Assembly (NCBI RefSeq): GCF_023499255.1 | Contig: NZ_CP092183.1 | Span: forward strand, 1,743,501 to 1,807,500 | DNA from: Couchioplanes caeruleus | GTDB taxonomy: Bacteria > Actinomycetota > Actinomycetes > Mycobacteriales > Micromonosporaceae | Length of the DNA: 64,000 bases | Direction of reading: 5' to 3' | Shown here: positions 54,670-64,000 of the stretch, piece by piece | Layout of the letters: the number at the start of each line of letters is the position of its first letter | Numbering within the stretch: position 1 is the first letter of the stretch | Notes under the pieces: model-generated | Database searches by the model: none | Seen by the model: only the letters and a program-made list of their open reading frames with translations | What the model was told of the DNA's origin: nothing | Position numbers and translations under genes: made by a program

Positions 54670-54939
54670 ATGGCGCTCGACCAAGAGACCAAGACCAAGA
54701 TCATGGGCGAGTACGCGACCCAGGAGGGCGACACCGGCTCTCCCGAGGTTCAGGTCGCGATGCTCACCAAGCGGATCGCCGACCTCACCGAGCACCTCAA
54801 GGTGCACAAGCACGACCACCACAGCCGTCGTGGTCTGCTGCTGCTGGTGGGTCGTCGCCGCCGCCTCCTCAACTACGTGCAGAAGAAGGACATCGCGCGC
54901 TACCGGACGCTGATCGAGCGTCTCGGCCTGCGCCGATGA
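54670..54939 (+). CDS. rpsO: 30S ribosomal protein S15
   Basis: An 89-residue S15: [70 protein letters not shown] is the full family sequence; it binds 16S rRNA helices h20-h22. ATG 54670 follows CGGAGAA. TAGGGT at 54562-54567 may be the -10 of its promoter, leaving a leader of about 100 nt. A terminator-like hairpin follows, then pnp. Confidence 0.97.
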   Translation: MALDQETKTKIMGEYATQEGDTGSPEVQVAMLTKRIADLTEHLKVHKHDHHSRRGLLLLVGRRRRLLNYVQKKDIARYRTLIERLGLRR

Positions 54940-54944
54940 CCTGA

Positions 54945-54980
54945 CGGGGGAGTGGCCGAGGTGGCCGCTCCCCCGAGCTT
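54945..54980 (+). terminator. Terminator-like hairpin after rpsO
   Basis: Arms GGGGGAG and CTCCCCC (about 54946-54975) with inner GGCC/GGCC pairing, followed by GAGCTTTA, a few bases past the rpsO stop. Readthrough into pnp is likely partial. Confidence 0.65.
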
Positions 54981-55017
54981 TACCACCGGACCCGCGCGGC
55001 CGCAGTAAGAGACGGCA

Positions 55018-55073
55018 CCGGTCCTCGGTAGTGGTTCCCGGGCTGAATCCCGGGCACTTCGATCGAAGACCGG
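55018..55073 (+). promoter_or_regulatory. Structured pnp leader RNA
   Basis: Outer arms CCGGTC (55018-55023) and GACCGG (55068-55073) enclose a hairpin CCCGGG-6-CCCGGG (55037-55054) and the 12-bp palindrome CTTCGATCGAAG (55057-55068). In E. coli and Streptomyces the pnp leader hairpin is cut by RNase III for autoregulation; this is a candidate equivalent (inference). Confidence 0.45.
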
Positions 55074-55132
55074 CCACGCTGTAACCGCGCTGTAGAGACC
55101 GCCGGGTCCTCGACGAAGGAGTACCGCACCAC

Positions 55133-57463
55133 ATGACAGAGCAGAAAGCTCTCGGCACCGAAACTCGCACCGCCGTCATCGACAACGGCTCGTTCGGCAC
55201 CCGCGAGGTCGTCTTCTCCACCGGCCGGCTGGCCAAGCAGGCCGCCGGCTCGGTGATCGTCCAGCTGGGCGAGACCACGGTCCTGTCGGCCACCACGGCC
55301 GGCAAGACGCCCAAGGAGCACTTCGACTTCTTCCCGCTCACGGTGGACGTCGAGGAGCGGATGTACGCGGTCGGGCGCATCCCCGGCTCGTTCTTCCGCC
55401 GCGAGGGCCGCCCCAGCGAGGACGCCATCCTCACCTGCCGCCTGATCGACCGGCCGCTGCGCCCGTCGTTCACCAAGGGCCTGCGCAACGAGGTCCAGGT
55501 CGTCGAGACCATCCTCGCGCTCGACCCGCAGCACCCGTACGACGTCGTCGCCATGAACGGCGCCTCGATGTCGACCAAGCTCTCCGGCCTGCCGTTCAGC
55601 GGCCCGGTCGGCTCGACCCGCGTCGCGCACGTCGAGGGCCAGTGGGTCGCCTTCCCGACCCTCGAGGAGCTCGAGCGCGCCACCTTCGACATGGTGGTCG
55701 CGGGCCGGGTCACCGCCGACGGCGATGTCGCGATCATGATGGTCGAGGCCGAGGCCACCCCGCAGGCGGTCAAGCTGATCCAGGCCGGCGCCACCGCGCC
55801 GACCGAGGAGGTCGTCGCCAGCGGGCTCGAGGCCGCCAAGCCGGCCATCCGCGAGCTGTGCCGCGCGCAGAGCGAGCTCGCCGAGGTCGCCGCGAAGCCG
55901 GTCCAGGAGTTCCCGGTCTTCCTCGACTACCAGGACGACGTCTACGCCGCCGTGGTCGAGGCTGTCCGCGAGGAGACCGCCGAGGCGCTCAAGATCGCCG
56001 GTAAGCAGGAGCGCGAGGAGGCCCTCGACCGGGTCAAGGCCAAGGCGCACGAGCTGCTCGACGAGCGGTTCGAGGGCCGGGAGAAGGAGATCAGCGCGGC
56101 GTTCCGCTCGGTCACCAAGTCCGAGGTCCGCCAGCGCGTGCTGCGCGAGCAGGTCCGCATCGACGGCCGCGGCCCGCGCGACATCCGCCCGCTGACCGCC
56201 GAGGTCGGCATCCTCCCGCGGGTGCACGGCTCGGCGCTGTTCGAGCGGGGCGAGACCCAGATCATGGGCGTCACCACGCTGAACATGCTGCGCATGGAGC
56301 AGGCCCTGGACACGCTCGCCCCCGAGAAGTCCAAGCGCTACATGCACAACTACAACTTCCCGCCGTACTCGACCGGTGAGACCGGCCGGGTGGGCTCGCC
56401 GAAGCGCCGCGAGATCGGCCACGGCGCGCTGGCCGAGCGGGCCCTCGTGCCCGTGCTGCCGTCGCGCGAGGAGTTCCCGTACGCGATCCGCCAGGTCTCC
56501 GAGGCGCTGGGCTCCAACGGCTCGACCTCGATGGGCTCGGTCTGCGCCTCCACGCTGTCGCTGCTGAGCGCCGGCGTGCCGCTCAAGGCGCCGGTCGCCG
56601 GCATCGCGATGGGCCTGATCTCGGACGAGGTCGACGGCAAGACGCAGTACGTCGCGCTGACCGACATCCTCGGCGCTGAGGACGCGTTCGGCGACATGGA
56701 CTTCAAGGTCGCCGGCACCAGCGAGTTCGTCACCGCGCTGCAGCTCGACACCAAGCTCGACGGCATCCCGTCGGACGTGCTGGCCGGCGCGCTGCAGCAG
56801 GCCCACGACGCCCGGGCCACGATCCTCGAGGTCATGGACCAGGCGATCAACAGCCCGGCCGAGATGAGCCAGTACGCGCCGCGGGTCACCAGCGTGAAGA
56901 TCCCGGTCGACAAGATCGGCATGGTCATCGGCCCGAAGGGCCAGACGATCAACGCGATCCAGGACGAGACCGGCGCCGACATCTCCATCGAGGACGACGG
57001 CACGATCTACGTCGGCGCGACCAACGGCCCGGCCGCCGAGGCCGCGGTCGAGCGGATCAACGCCATCGCGAACCCGACCCTGCCGAAGGTGGGGGACAAG
57101 TTCCTCGGCACGGTGGTGAAGACGGCCGCGTTCGGCGCGTTCATCTCGCTGCTGCCCGGCCGCGACGGCCTGCTGCACATCTCCAAGGTGGGCGACGGCA
57201 AGCGCGTCGACAAGGTCGAGGACTTCCTCAACGTCGGCGACAAGGTCGAGGTCTCGATCGCGGACATCGACAACCGGGGCAAGATCTACCTCGACAAGGT
57301 CCGCCCCGAGGGCGAGGCGGCTCCCGAGGGCGCTGCGGCTCCCGCGGCGTCGGACAAGCCCCGCGAGGAGCGCGCTCCCCGCGGTGACCGGGGCGAGGGT
57401 GGCGACGCGCCGCGCCGGCGCCGGTCGCGTCCGAGCGGCGACCGCGGTGGCGACCGCGGCTAA
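55133..57463 (+). CDS. pnp: Polyribonucleotide nucleotidyltransferase (PNPase)
   Basis: A 776-residue 3'-5' phosphorolytic exoribonuclease/polymerase. Two RNase PH-like domains (about 10-230 and 330-560; [27 protein letters not shown], and the second with [19 protein letters not shown]), a KH domain ([36 protein letters not shown], about 595-640) and an S1 domain ([30 protein letters not shown], about 660-725). The tail is Arg/Gly/Asp-rich. ATG 55133 follows GAAGGAG. Known in mycobacteria as GpsI. Confidence 0.97.
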   Translation: MTEQKALGTETRTAVIDNGSFGTREVVFSTGRLAKQAAGSVIVQLGETTVLSATTAGKTPKEHFDFFPLTVDVEERMYAVGRIPGSFFRREGRPSEDAILTCRLIDRPLRPSFTKGLRNEVQVVETILALDPQHPYDVVAMNGASMSTKLSGLPFSGPVGSTRVAHVEGQWVAFPTLEELERATFDMVVAGRVTADGDVAIMMVEAEATPQAVKLIQAGATAPTEEVVASGLEAAKPAIRELCRAQSELAEVAAKPVQEFPVFLDYQDDVYAAVVEAVREETAEALKIAGKQEREEALDRVKAKAHELLDERFEGREKEISAAFRSVTKSEVRQRVLREQVRIDGRGPRDIRPLTAEVGILPRVHGSALFERGETQIMGVTTLNMLRMEQALDTLAPEKSKRYMHNYNFPPYSTGETGRVGSPKRREIGHGALAERALVPVLPSREEFPYAIRQVSEALGSNGSTSMGSVCASTLSLLSAGVPLKAPVAGIAMGLISDEVDGKTQYVALTDILGAEDAFGDMDFKVAGTSEFVTALQLDTKLDGIPSDVLAGALQQAHDARATILEVMDQAINSPAEMSQYAPRVTSVKIPVDKIGMVIGPKGQTINAIQDETGADISIEDDGTIYVGATNGPAAEAAVERINAIANPTLPKVGDKFLGTVVKTAAFGAFISLLPGRDGLLHISKVGDGKRVDKVEDFLNVGDKVEVSIADIDNRGKIYLDKVRPEGEAAPEGAAAPAASDKPREERAPRGDRGEGGDAPRRRRSRPSGDRGGDRG

Positions 57464-57487
57464 TTGCCACAGATGACAGTGAACAAC

Positions 57488-57515
57488 CGCGGGCCGGCCG
57501 AAAGGCCGGCCCGCG
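57488..57515 (+). terminator. 12-bp GAAA-loop hairpin after pnp
   Basis: Perfect arms CGCGGGCCGGCC (57488-57499) and GGCCGGCCCGCG (57504-57515) with a GAAA tetraloop, 25 bp past the pnp stop and two bases before ATG 57518. No U-tract. It looks like a terminator or processing/stabilising stem at the pnp 3' end. Confidence 0.65.
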
Positions 57516-57517
57516 TC

Positions 57518-58804
57518 ATGACAAAGACCCTGCAGGACGGCGTACGCCGTACAGTCCTGCCCAGTGGTCTGCGCATCGTGACCGAGGCGATCCCGACCAC
57601 CCGCAGCGCTGCGCTCGGCGTGTGGGTGGGGGTGGGCTCCCGCGACGAGACCCCGACGCTCTCCGGTGCCTCGCACTTCCTCGAGCACCTGCTCTTCAAG
57701 GGCACCGAGAAGCGTTCGGCCCTCGACATCTCCGCCGAGATCGAGGCCGTCGGCGGCGAGACCAACGCCTTCACCACGAAGGAATACACCTGCTACTACG
57801 CGCGGGTGCTCGACGCCGACCTCCCGCTCGCCGTGGACGTGATCTGCGACGCCGTGGCCAACTCGGTGCTCGCCCCCGCCGACGTGGAGACCGAGCGCGG
57901 GGTCATCCTCGAAGAGATCGCCATGCACGACGACGAGCCCGGCGACGAGGTCCACGACGTCTTCACCGAGGCCCTCTTCGGGGCGGACACCCCGCTCGGG
58001 CGGCTGATCTCGGGCACCGAGGCGACCATCTCGCCGATGACCCGTACGCAGATCCACCGCTTCTACCGCAGCCGGTACAAAGCCTCGAACATCGTCATCA
58101 CCGCCGCGGGCAACCTCGAGCACGGCAAGGTGGTCCGGCTCATCCGGCGCGCGCTGGCCGGGACGCCGCTGGACGGCCCCGGGGAGCCCGGCGGCCTGCG
58201 CCCGGCCGCCCGGCACCGGATCAAGCCGCCCACCACGGTGGTCCGCAACCGCGACACCGAGCAGGCCCACCTCGTGCTCGGCTGCGAGGGCATCGGCCGG
58301 CTCGACGAGCGCCGGTTCGCCCTCGGCGTGCTCAACAACGTGCTCGGCGGTGGCATGTCCAGCCGGCTGTTCCAGGAGATCCGGGAGAAGCGCGGGCTCG
58401 CGTACTCGGTCTACTCGTACGGCAGCCAGTACGCCGACGCGGGCGTCTTCGCGGTCTACGCCGGCTGCGCCCCGGGCAAGGCCGAGGAGGTGCTCGCGCT
58501 GATCCGCGCCGAGCTCGCCACGGTCGCCACCGAGGGCGTCACCGCTGCCGAACTGGCCCGCGGCAAGGGCATGGTCAAGGGCTCGTACGTCCTCGGCCTC
58601 GAGGACACCGGCTCGCGGATGAGCCGGCTGGCCAAGTCCGAGCTGCTCTACGGCGACCTGATGAGCGTCGACGAGCTGCTCGCCGAGGTGGACGCGGTCA
58701 CCCTCGAGCAGGTCAACGGGCTCGCCGCCGACCTGCTCGCCAAGCCCATGTCGCTCGCCGTGGTCGGCCCGTTCGACGACGGCGCGTTTTCGCCCGCCCG
58801 CTAG
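57518..58804 (+). CDS. M16-family zinc peptidase (PepR/processing-peptidase-like)
   Basis: A 428-residue metallopeptidase: the inverted zinc motif HxxEH is in SHFLEHLLFKGTEKRSA (about residue 53-57), with the distal Glu in TERGVILEEIAMHDDEPGDEV; the C-terminal half shows the R-Y-like GGGMSSRLFQEIREKRGLAYSVYSY. Full length for single-chain members such as mycobacterial PepR, also found after pnp. The start is uncertain: ATG 57518 avoids translating the hairpin at 57488-57515; ATG 57473 would include it and lies 6 bases after a TAATTG -10-like box. Confidence 0.88.
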   Translation: MTKTLQDGVRRTVLPSGLRIVTEAIPTTRSAALGVWVGVGSRDETPTLSGASHFLEHLLFKGTEKRSALDISAEIEAVGGETNAFTTKEYTCYYARVLDADLPLAVDVICDAVANSVLAPADVETERGVILEEIAMHDDEPGDEVHDVFTEALFGADTPLGRLISGTEATISPMTRTQIHRFYRSRYKASNIVITAAGNLEHGKVVRLIRRALAGTPLDGPGEPGGLRPAARHRIKPPTTVVRNRDTEQAHLVLGCEGIGRLDERRFALGVLNNVLGGGMSSRLFQEIREKRGLAYSVYSYGSQYADAGVFAVYAGCAPGKAEEVLALIRAELATVATEGVTAAELARGKGMVKGSYVLGLEDTGSRMSRLAKSELLYGDLMSVDELLAEVDAVTLEQVNGLAADLLAKPMSLAVVGPFDDGAFSPAR

Positions 58805-58815
58805 CCTGGGACGCC

Positions 58816-60523
<1,708 letters not shown>

Positions 60524-60527
60524 CCCG

Positions 60528-61082
60528 CTACAGCGCGGCGTGCAGCCGGAGCTGGTTGACCAGCATGTCGTCCACGTCCAGCGCGCGGGCGGCACCGTCG
60601 GGCTCCCAGCCGGCCGAGGTCAGGAACTTCTTCATCGCCTCGTCGGCGTCGTACGCCCACGCCACCGCGGACGTGAAACCGTCCTCGCGCCACAGGTCGA
60701 CGACCGCCGACAGCAGGCGGCTGCCGTGCCCGCGGCGGCCCCACCGCGGCTCGACCAGCAGGTCGGTGACCGCCGCGACGCTGTCCGGCAGCGGCGGCTC
60801 CTCGGGCGCCAGCGCCTGCTCGTCGGCGGGGCCGGCCGCCGCGAAGCCGACGACCGTGTCCGCCGTCGCGGTCTGCTCCACGGCGATCAGCACCCGGTGC
60901 CGCCCGGAGGGCGCCGCCTCGATCGCCTCGGCCCAGCCCCGGGTGAGGTAGGCCTCGTCGAGGCTCGCGAGCACGTGCGCCGGGAACATCCGGCGGTACG
61001 CGGTGCGCCACGTGGTCAACTGAATGCGGGCGACCTCCGCGGCGTCCTCGGGACGGGCGGGGCGGACGAAGCCGAGAGCCAT
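60528..61082 (-). CDS. GNAT-family N-acetyltransferase
   Basis: A 184-residue GNAT: VRPARPEDAAEVARIQLTTWRTAYR at the start and the acetyl-CoA loop VTDLLVEPRWGRRGHGSRLLSAVVDLWR (Q/R-x-x-G-x-G/A type), then AVAWAYDADEAMKKFLTSAGWEPDG. ATG 61082; the longer upstream opening lies in the next gene's antisense region. Convergent with dapB (4 bp apart). Substrate unknown. Confidence 0.87.
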   Translation of the reverse strand: MALGFVRPARPEDAAEVARIQLTTWRTAYRRMFPAHVLASLDEAYLTRGWAEAIEAAPSGRHRVLIAVEQTATADTVVGFAAAGPADEQALAPEEPPLPDSVAAVTDLLVEPRWGRRGHGSRLLSAVVDLWREDGFTSAVAWAYDADEAMKKFLTSAGWEPDGAARALDVDDMLVNQLRLHAAL

Positions 61083-61092
61083 GCGGGGCAGC

Positions 61093-61599
61093 CTACAGAG
61101 CCTTCGCGTAGCGCAGTTCGGGCAGATCCACTGTTGTGCCGCGGGGCCGCCACAGATCCCTCTCACCGTCGGGGTGCAGGCCCGCGCGCTCATAGAATCG
61201 GCGCGCCCGGTGGTTCTCCTCCAGGACGAACAGCCGCATGTCCGGATACATGCCGGACAGCTCCCGTTCGGCCGCCGCGATCAACGCGCGGCCCGCGCCA
61301 GTGTTCCACCGTTCGGGCGCGACGTAGAGGGCGTAGAGCTCGCCGTGCGCGGGGTTCCGGCTGCCGTCGTCCTCCCTGTACGGCCCGATGTGGGCGAAGC
61401 CGATGATCGTGTCGTCCTCGACCGCCACCAGCGTCGTCCCGTGCTCGTCCTCACGGCGGCGGGCGGCGAACACCTCGGGCTGCAGCGCGTCGAGGAACTC
61501 TGCGGGGACGATGCCGGCGTAGGCGATCTGCCAGGTGCGCAGATGCACGGCGGCCACCGTGTCGATGTCGGCGTCGGTCTGGGGGCGGATGACGAGCAT
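61093..61599 (-). CDS. GNAT-family N-acetyltransferase
   Basis: A 168-residue GNAT: IRPQTDADIDTVAAVHLRTWQIAYAGIVP, then ELYALYVAPERWNTGAGRALIAAAE (acetyl-CoA loop) and LFVLEENHRARRFYERAGLHPDGE (Asn/Tyr). It lies 10 bp upstream of the other GNAT gene on the same strand, so the two are likely co-transcribed; they share about a third of residues and may be an old tandem duplication. Confidence 0.9.
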   Translation of the reverse strand: MLVIRPQTDADIDTVAAVHLRTWQIAYAGIVPAEFLDALQPEVFAARRREDEHGTTLVAVEDDTIIGFAHIGPYREDDGSRNPAHGELYALYVAPERWNTGAGRALIAAAERELSGMYPDMRLFVLEENHRARRFYERAGLHPDGERDLWRPRGTTVDLPELRYAKAL

Positions 61600-61658
61600 G
61601 CCTCGATCCTCGCCGACTCCGCGGTTTTTGTCGTACCCCTGGATTAGCGTGCTCGTCG

Positions 61659-62882
61659 ATGGCCGTACCGGAATCTCTCTCAGTCGCGCAGGCCCGGCGC
61701 ATCGCGCTGGCCGCGCAGGGCTTCACCGACCCCGCGCCCGGCGGGGCCACCGACCTGCGCCACCTGCGCCGCGTCCTGCGCCGCCTGCACCTCATCCAGA
61801 TGGACTCGGTCAACGTGCTGCAACGGGCGCACTTCATGCCGCTCTACAGCCGTCTCGGGCCGTACGATCCGGGTCTGCTGGAGCGGGCCGCCTACCGCAG
61901 ACCCCGCGAGCTCTTCGAGTTCTGGGGGCACGAGGCGTCGCTGATCACCGTCGACCTGCAACCGCTGTTCCGCTGGCGGATGGAGCGCGCGAAGGACTAC
62001 GCGTGGGGCGGCATGGTGCGCATCGCCACCCAGCAGCCGGAGCTCGTCGCCCGCGTCCTCGCCGAGGTCCGCGACCGCGGCCCGATCACCGCCGCCGAGA
62101 TCGAGCACGACGCGCCGCGTACCAAGGACCACTGGGGCTGGAACTGGTCCTCGGTCAAACAGGCCCTCGAGTGGCTCTTCTACACCGGCCAGATCACGGC
62201 GGCCGAACGCACCACGTCATTCGCCCGGCGCTACGACCTGCCCGAACGCGTCCTGCCCCGCGAGGTCCTGAACACGCCGACGCCCGCGCCGCAGGACGCC
62301 TTCCGCGCGCTGGTCGAGATGTCGGCCCGTTCCCTGGGCGTCGCGGCCGAGCCGGAGCTGCGCGACTACTTCCGGCTCCCGGTCGCGGGCTTCCGGCAGG
62401 CGGTGGCCGAGCTCATCGAGGACAAGGTGCTGCTGCCGGTGACGGTCCGCGGCTGGAAGGGCCCGACGTACGTACACCACGAGGCAAGACTGCCCCGCTG
62501 GGTGCGCGCGGCGACGCTGGTGAGCCCGTTCGACCCGCTCATCTGGGAACGCGCCCGCACCGAGCGCCTCTTCGACATGAACTACCGCATCGAGATCTAC
62601 GTGCCCGCCGCCCAGCGCCTGTACGGCTACTACGTGCTGCCGTTCCTGCTCGGCGACCGGTTCGCCGCCCGCCTCGACCTCAAGGCGGACCGAAAGGCGG
62701 GCGTGCTCCAGATCCCGGCGGCCTGGCTGGAGCCCACCGCCGACCAGGAGGAGACGGCCGGCGCGCTCGCGCTCGAGCTGCGGCGGCTGGCCGGCTGGTT
62801 GGGCCTCACCGACATCGCCCCACCCCAGCGCGGCGACTTCGCCGGCCCGCTCACCGAGGCGCTCAAGCTGGCGGCGTCATGA
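61659..62882 (+). CDS. YcaQ/AlkZ-family (HTH_42) DNA glycosylase
   Basis: A 407-residue winged-helix protein of the HTH_42 superfamily. HLIQMDSVNVLQRAHFMPLYSRLG has the QxD catalytic motif of the YcaQ branch (AlkZ/YcaQ enzymes excise alkylated bases or unhook interstrand crosslinks); ELFEFWGHEASL, WGWNWSSVKQALEWLFYTG and FDPLIWERARTERLFDMNYRIEIYVPAAQRLYGYYVLPFLLGDRFAARLDLKADR complete the fold. No toxin or antibiotic genes are adjacent, so it is probably a general repair enzyme. ATG 61659. Confidence 0.88.
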   Translation: MAVPESLSVAQARRIALAAQGFTDPAPGGATDLRHLRRVLRRLHLIQMDSVNVLQRAHFMPLYSRLGPYDPGLLERAAYRRPRELFEFWGHEASLITVDLQPLFRWRMERAKDYAWGGMVRIATQQPELVARVLAEVRDRGPITAAEIEHDAPRTKDHWGWNWSSVKQALEWLFYTGQITAAERTTSFARRYDLPERVLPREVLNTPTPAPQDAFRALVEMSARSLGVAAEPELRDYFRLPVAGFRQAVAELIEDKVLLPVTVRGWKGPTYVHHEARLPRWVRAATLVSPFDPLIWERARTERLFDMNYRIEIYVPAAQRLYGYYVLPFLLGDRFAARLDLKADRKAGVLQIPAAWLEPTADQEETAGALALELRRLAGWLGLTDIAPPQRGDFAGPLTEALKLAAS

Positions 62883-62931
62883 CCGCTCCGGGCATGCCGC
62901 ACGGTGTCCTCACCGGTGTACCGTGGCGGCC

Positions 62932-63636
62932 ATGAGCAGCGCGACCGAGCCGGTGGCTCCCCTCGCCGCGGACCCGTCGCAGCCGGCCGCCTCCGAGCCC
63001 GGCTCCCTCCCGTCAGGCTCTCTTCCGGCGGCCGCTGTCTTGTCCGGCTCCCGTTCGTCGGGCGCTGTCTCCGCCGGCTCTTTGCCGCCGGGTGTTTTCG
63101 CACCGGGCGCCCCCGGGCCGGAGTCCTGGCAGTCGGACGGGCAGCCCGTGCCGGCGTGGGCGGGTCACCCGCACTACCAGCAGCCCCAGCAGGACCGCGT
63201 CACCCGCTTCATCCAGCGCAGCTGGCGCAACTCCCCGCTCTGGGTCGCCCCGACGGCGATGCTGGTCTGCATGGCCGGCGCGGTCGGCTACACCCTGGCC
63301 ACCCACCCCACCGAGGCCAACGCCGGCGCGGCCCCCAGCTGCCTGCTCAAGTACACGACCGGCTTCGTCTGCCCGGGCTGCGGCGGCACCCGCGCGGCCT
63401 GGTACCTCCTGCACGGCGACATCCCGGCGGCGGCCCGCCACCACGCCCTGTTCGTCTTCGCGGTCCCGTTCCTGCTCTACATGTACGTCGCCTGGGCCGG
63501 GAAGCGCCTGTTCAACTGGAAACTTCCGGAACTCACCCTGTCCCCGGGCGTGATCGGCGCGTTCATTGCCGTCTGGGGCGTCTTCAGCGTCCTCCGCAAC
63601 CTTCCCTGGGCACCCTTCACCGCCTTCTACGTCTGA
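62932..63636 (+). CDS. DUF2752 membrane protein
   Basis: A 234-residue protein. Residues 1-100 are Ser/Pro/Ala/Gly-rich with repeated SGSLP-like motifs, probably disordered; then three hydrophobic helices and the DUF2752 signature TTGFVCPGCGGTRAAWYLLHGDIPAAARHHALF (CPxCGxTR). Function unknown. ATG 62932 lies 7 bases after TACCGT, a possible leaderless -10; GTG 62923 is an alternative. Confidence 0.87.
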   Translation: MSSATEPVAPLAADPSQPAASEPGSLPSGSLPAAAVLSGSRSSGAVSAGSLPPGVFAPGAPGPESWQSDGQPVPAWAGHPHYQQPQQDRVTRFIQRSWRNSPLWVAPTAMLVCMAGAVGYTLATHPTEANAGAAPSCLLKYTTGFVCPGCGGTRAAWYLLHGDIPAAARHHALFVFAVPFLLYMYVAWAGKRLFNWKLPELTLSPGVIGAFIAVWGVFSVLRNLPWAPFTAFYV

Positions 63637-64000
63637 CCCCACCCGCACCGACGACCGCAGCCCCGGAATCAGCCGGAAGCCCGCTCCGCCGAGGCCCGGC
63701 AGCCCGACAAGCCGCAGCGCGACAAGCCGCAGAGCGGCACCGGCGGTGCGTCCAGCGGCGGAGCGTTATGACCGACGGGCGGACACACGGAGCGTGCTGC
63801 GACGAGCGGCAAGACGCCGCAGTGCAGCAGTGCAGCAGGGCAGCAGGCGGCATCCTGCTCCGGCCGGCGGCGGAGGTCGCAGCTCTCGACTCGGTGGGCC
63901 CGGCGGCACGAGCGGCGGAGCGGGCCGGCGACGTAACGACAGATCTCAGGCGCGCGGCGTGACGGTTCTGAGTGTGCGGCTTAGCGGTTTTGAGTGCGCG
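63637..64000. other. Terminal region without a gene
   Basis: No credible gene. It contains short repeats of CGACAAGCCGCAG (about 63697-63730) and, at the end, two copies of a CGGTTCTGAGTG / CGGTTTTGAGTG motif that may begin another tandem array outside the window. Confidence 0.5.

Noticed and set aside
55030..55060. tRNA-like T-arm (TTCCCGGGCTGAATCCCGGG)
   Set aside because: No acceptor, D or anticodon stem can be built around it; it is better read as a leader hairpin.

Overview
The window is high-GC, densely coding DNA from an actinomycete, most likely Micromonosporaceae (Actinoplanes/Micromonospora-like). This follows from the strongly GC-biased third positions, GTG starts with GTGA/TGATG junctions, apparently leaderless promoters, and gene order. 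From 7.2 kb onward the order parallels the Mycobacterium tuberculosis segment dxr-rip1-gcpE-GNAT, then glnA4 locus and mapB, then rimP-nusA-ylxR-infB-rbfA-DHH-dinF-truB-ribF-rpsO-pnp-pepR-dapB. No tRNA, rRNA, insertion sequence, phage gene or CRISPR array was found.

Layout. 1-7.2 kb: the end of an MBL/Rieske protein, an inositol-monophosphatase-family enzyme, an FAD oxidoreductase, an MMPL transporter, a YihY/BrkB membrane protein and a YcxB-like protein. 7.25-10.9 kb: dxr-rseP-ispG, covering two MEP-pathway enzymes and a site-2 protease. 11-22 kb is accessory: PadR and GNAT genes, a luciferase-like oxidoreductase, a cassette of degenerate ABC ATPase, YhgE/Pip protein and TetR with a TetR-type operator in its promoter, a DUF998/ArsR pair, an SDR and a MerR gene with a structured leader. 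23-30.6 kb: amino-acid/amine permease, glutamine-synthetase-like ligase, aldehyde dehydrogenase, SDR and two PuuD-type amidohydrolases, a probable gamma-glutamylation route for amine (possibly ethanolamine) catabolism. 30.8-35.4 kb: an HD-domain protein, a 1212-residue sensor fusing histidine kinase, receiver, SpoIIE-type phosphatase and RsbW-like ATPase domains, and a STAS antagonist.

35.4-63.6 kb is the conserved housekeeping arc: map, VIT1-like transporter, nucleotidyltransferase, lipoprotein and ferritin-like protein; rimP-nusA-ylxR-infB; an RNA methyltransferase-like gene, DUF503, rbfA, DHH phosphoesterase, MATE exporter, truB; a response-regulator/hybrid-kinase pair; ribF, rpsO, pnp, M16 peptidase; a PAP2/IPC-synthase-like protein, dapB, two GNATs, a YcaQ-family DNA glycosylase and a DUF2752 membrane protein.

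A recurrent oddity is short tandem-repeat arrays, each with its own 16-30 bp unit, in at least six intergenic spacers and in several disordered coding tails. The most interesting regulatory candidate is the MerR leader: short translatable frames followed by a perfect 12-bp hairpin and a segment that could pair with its left arm.
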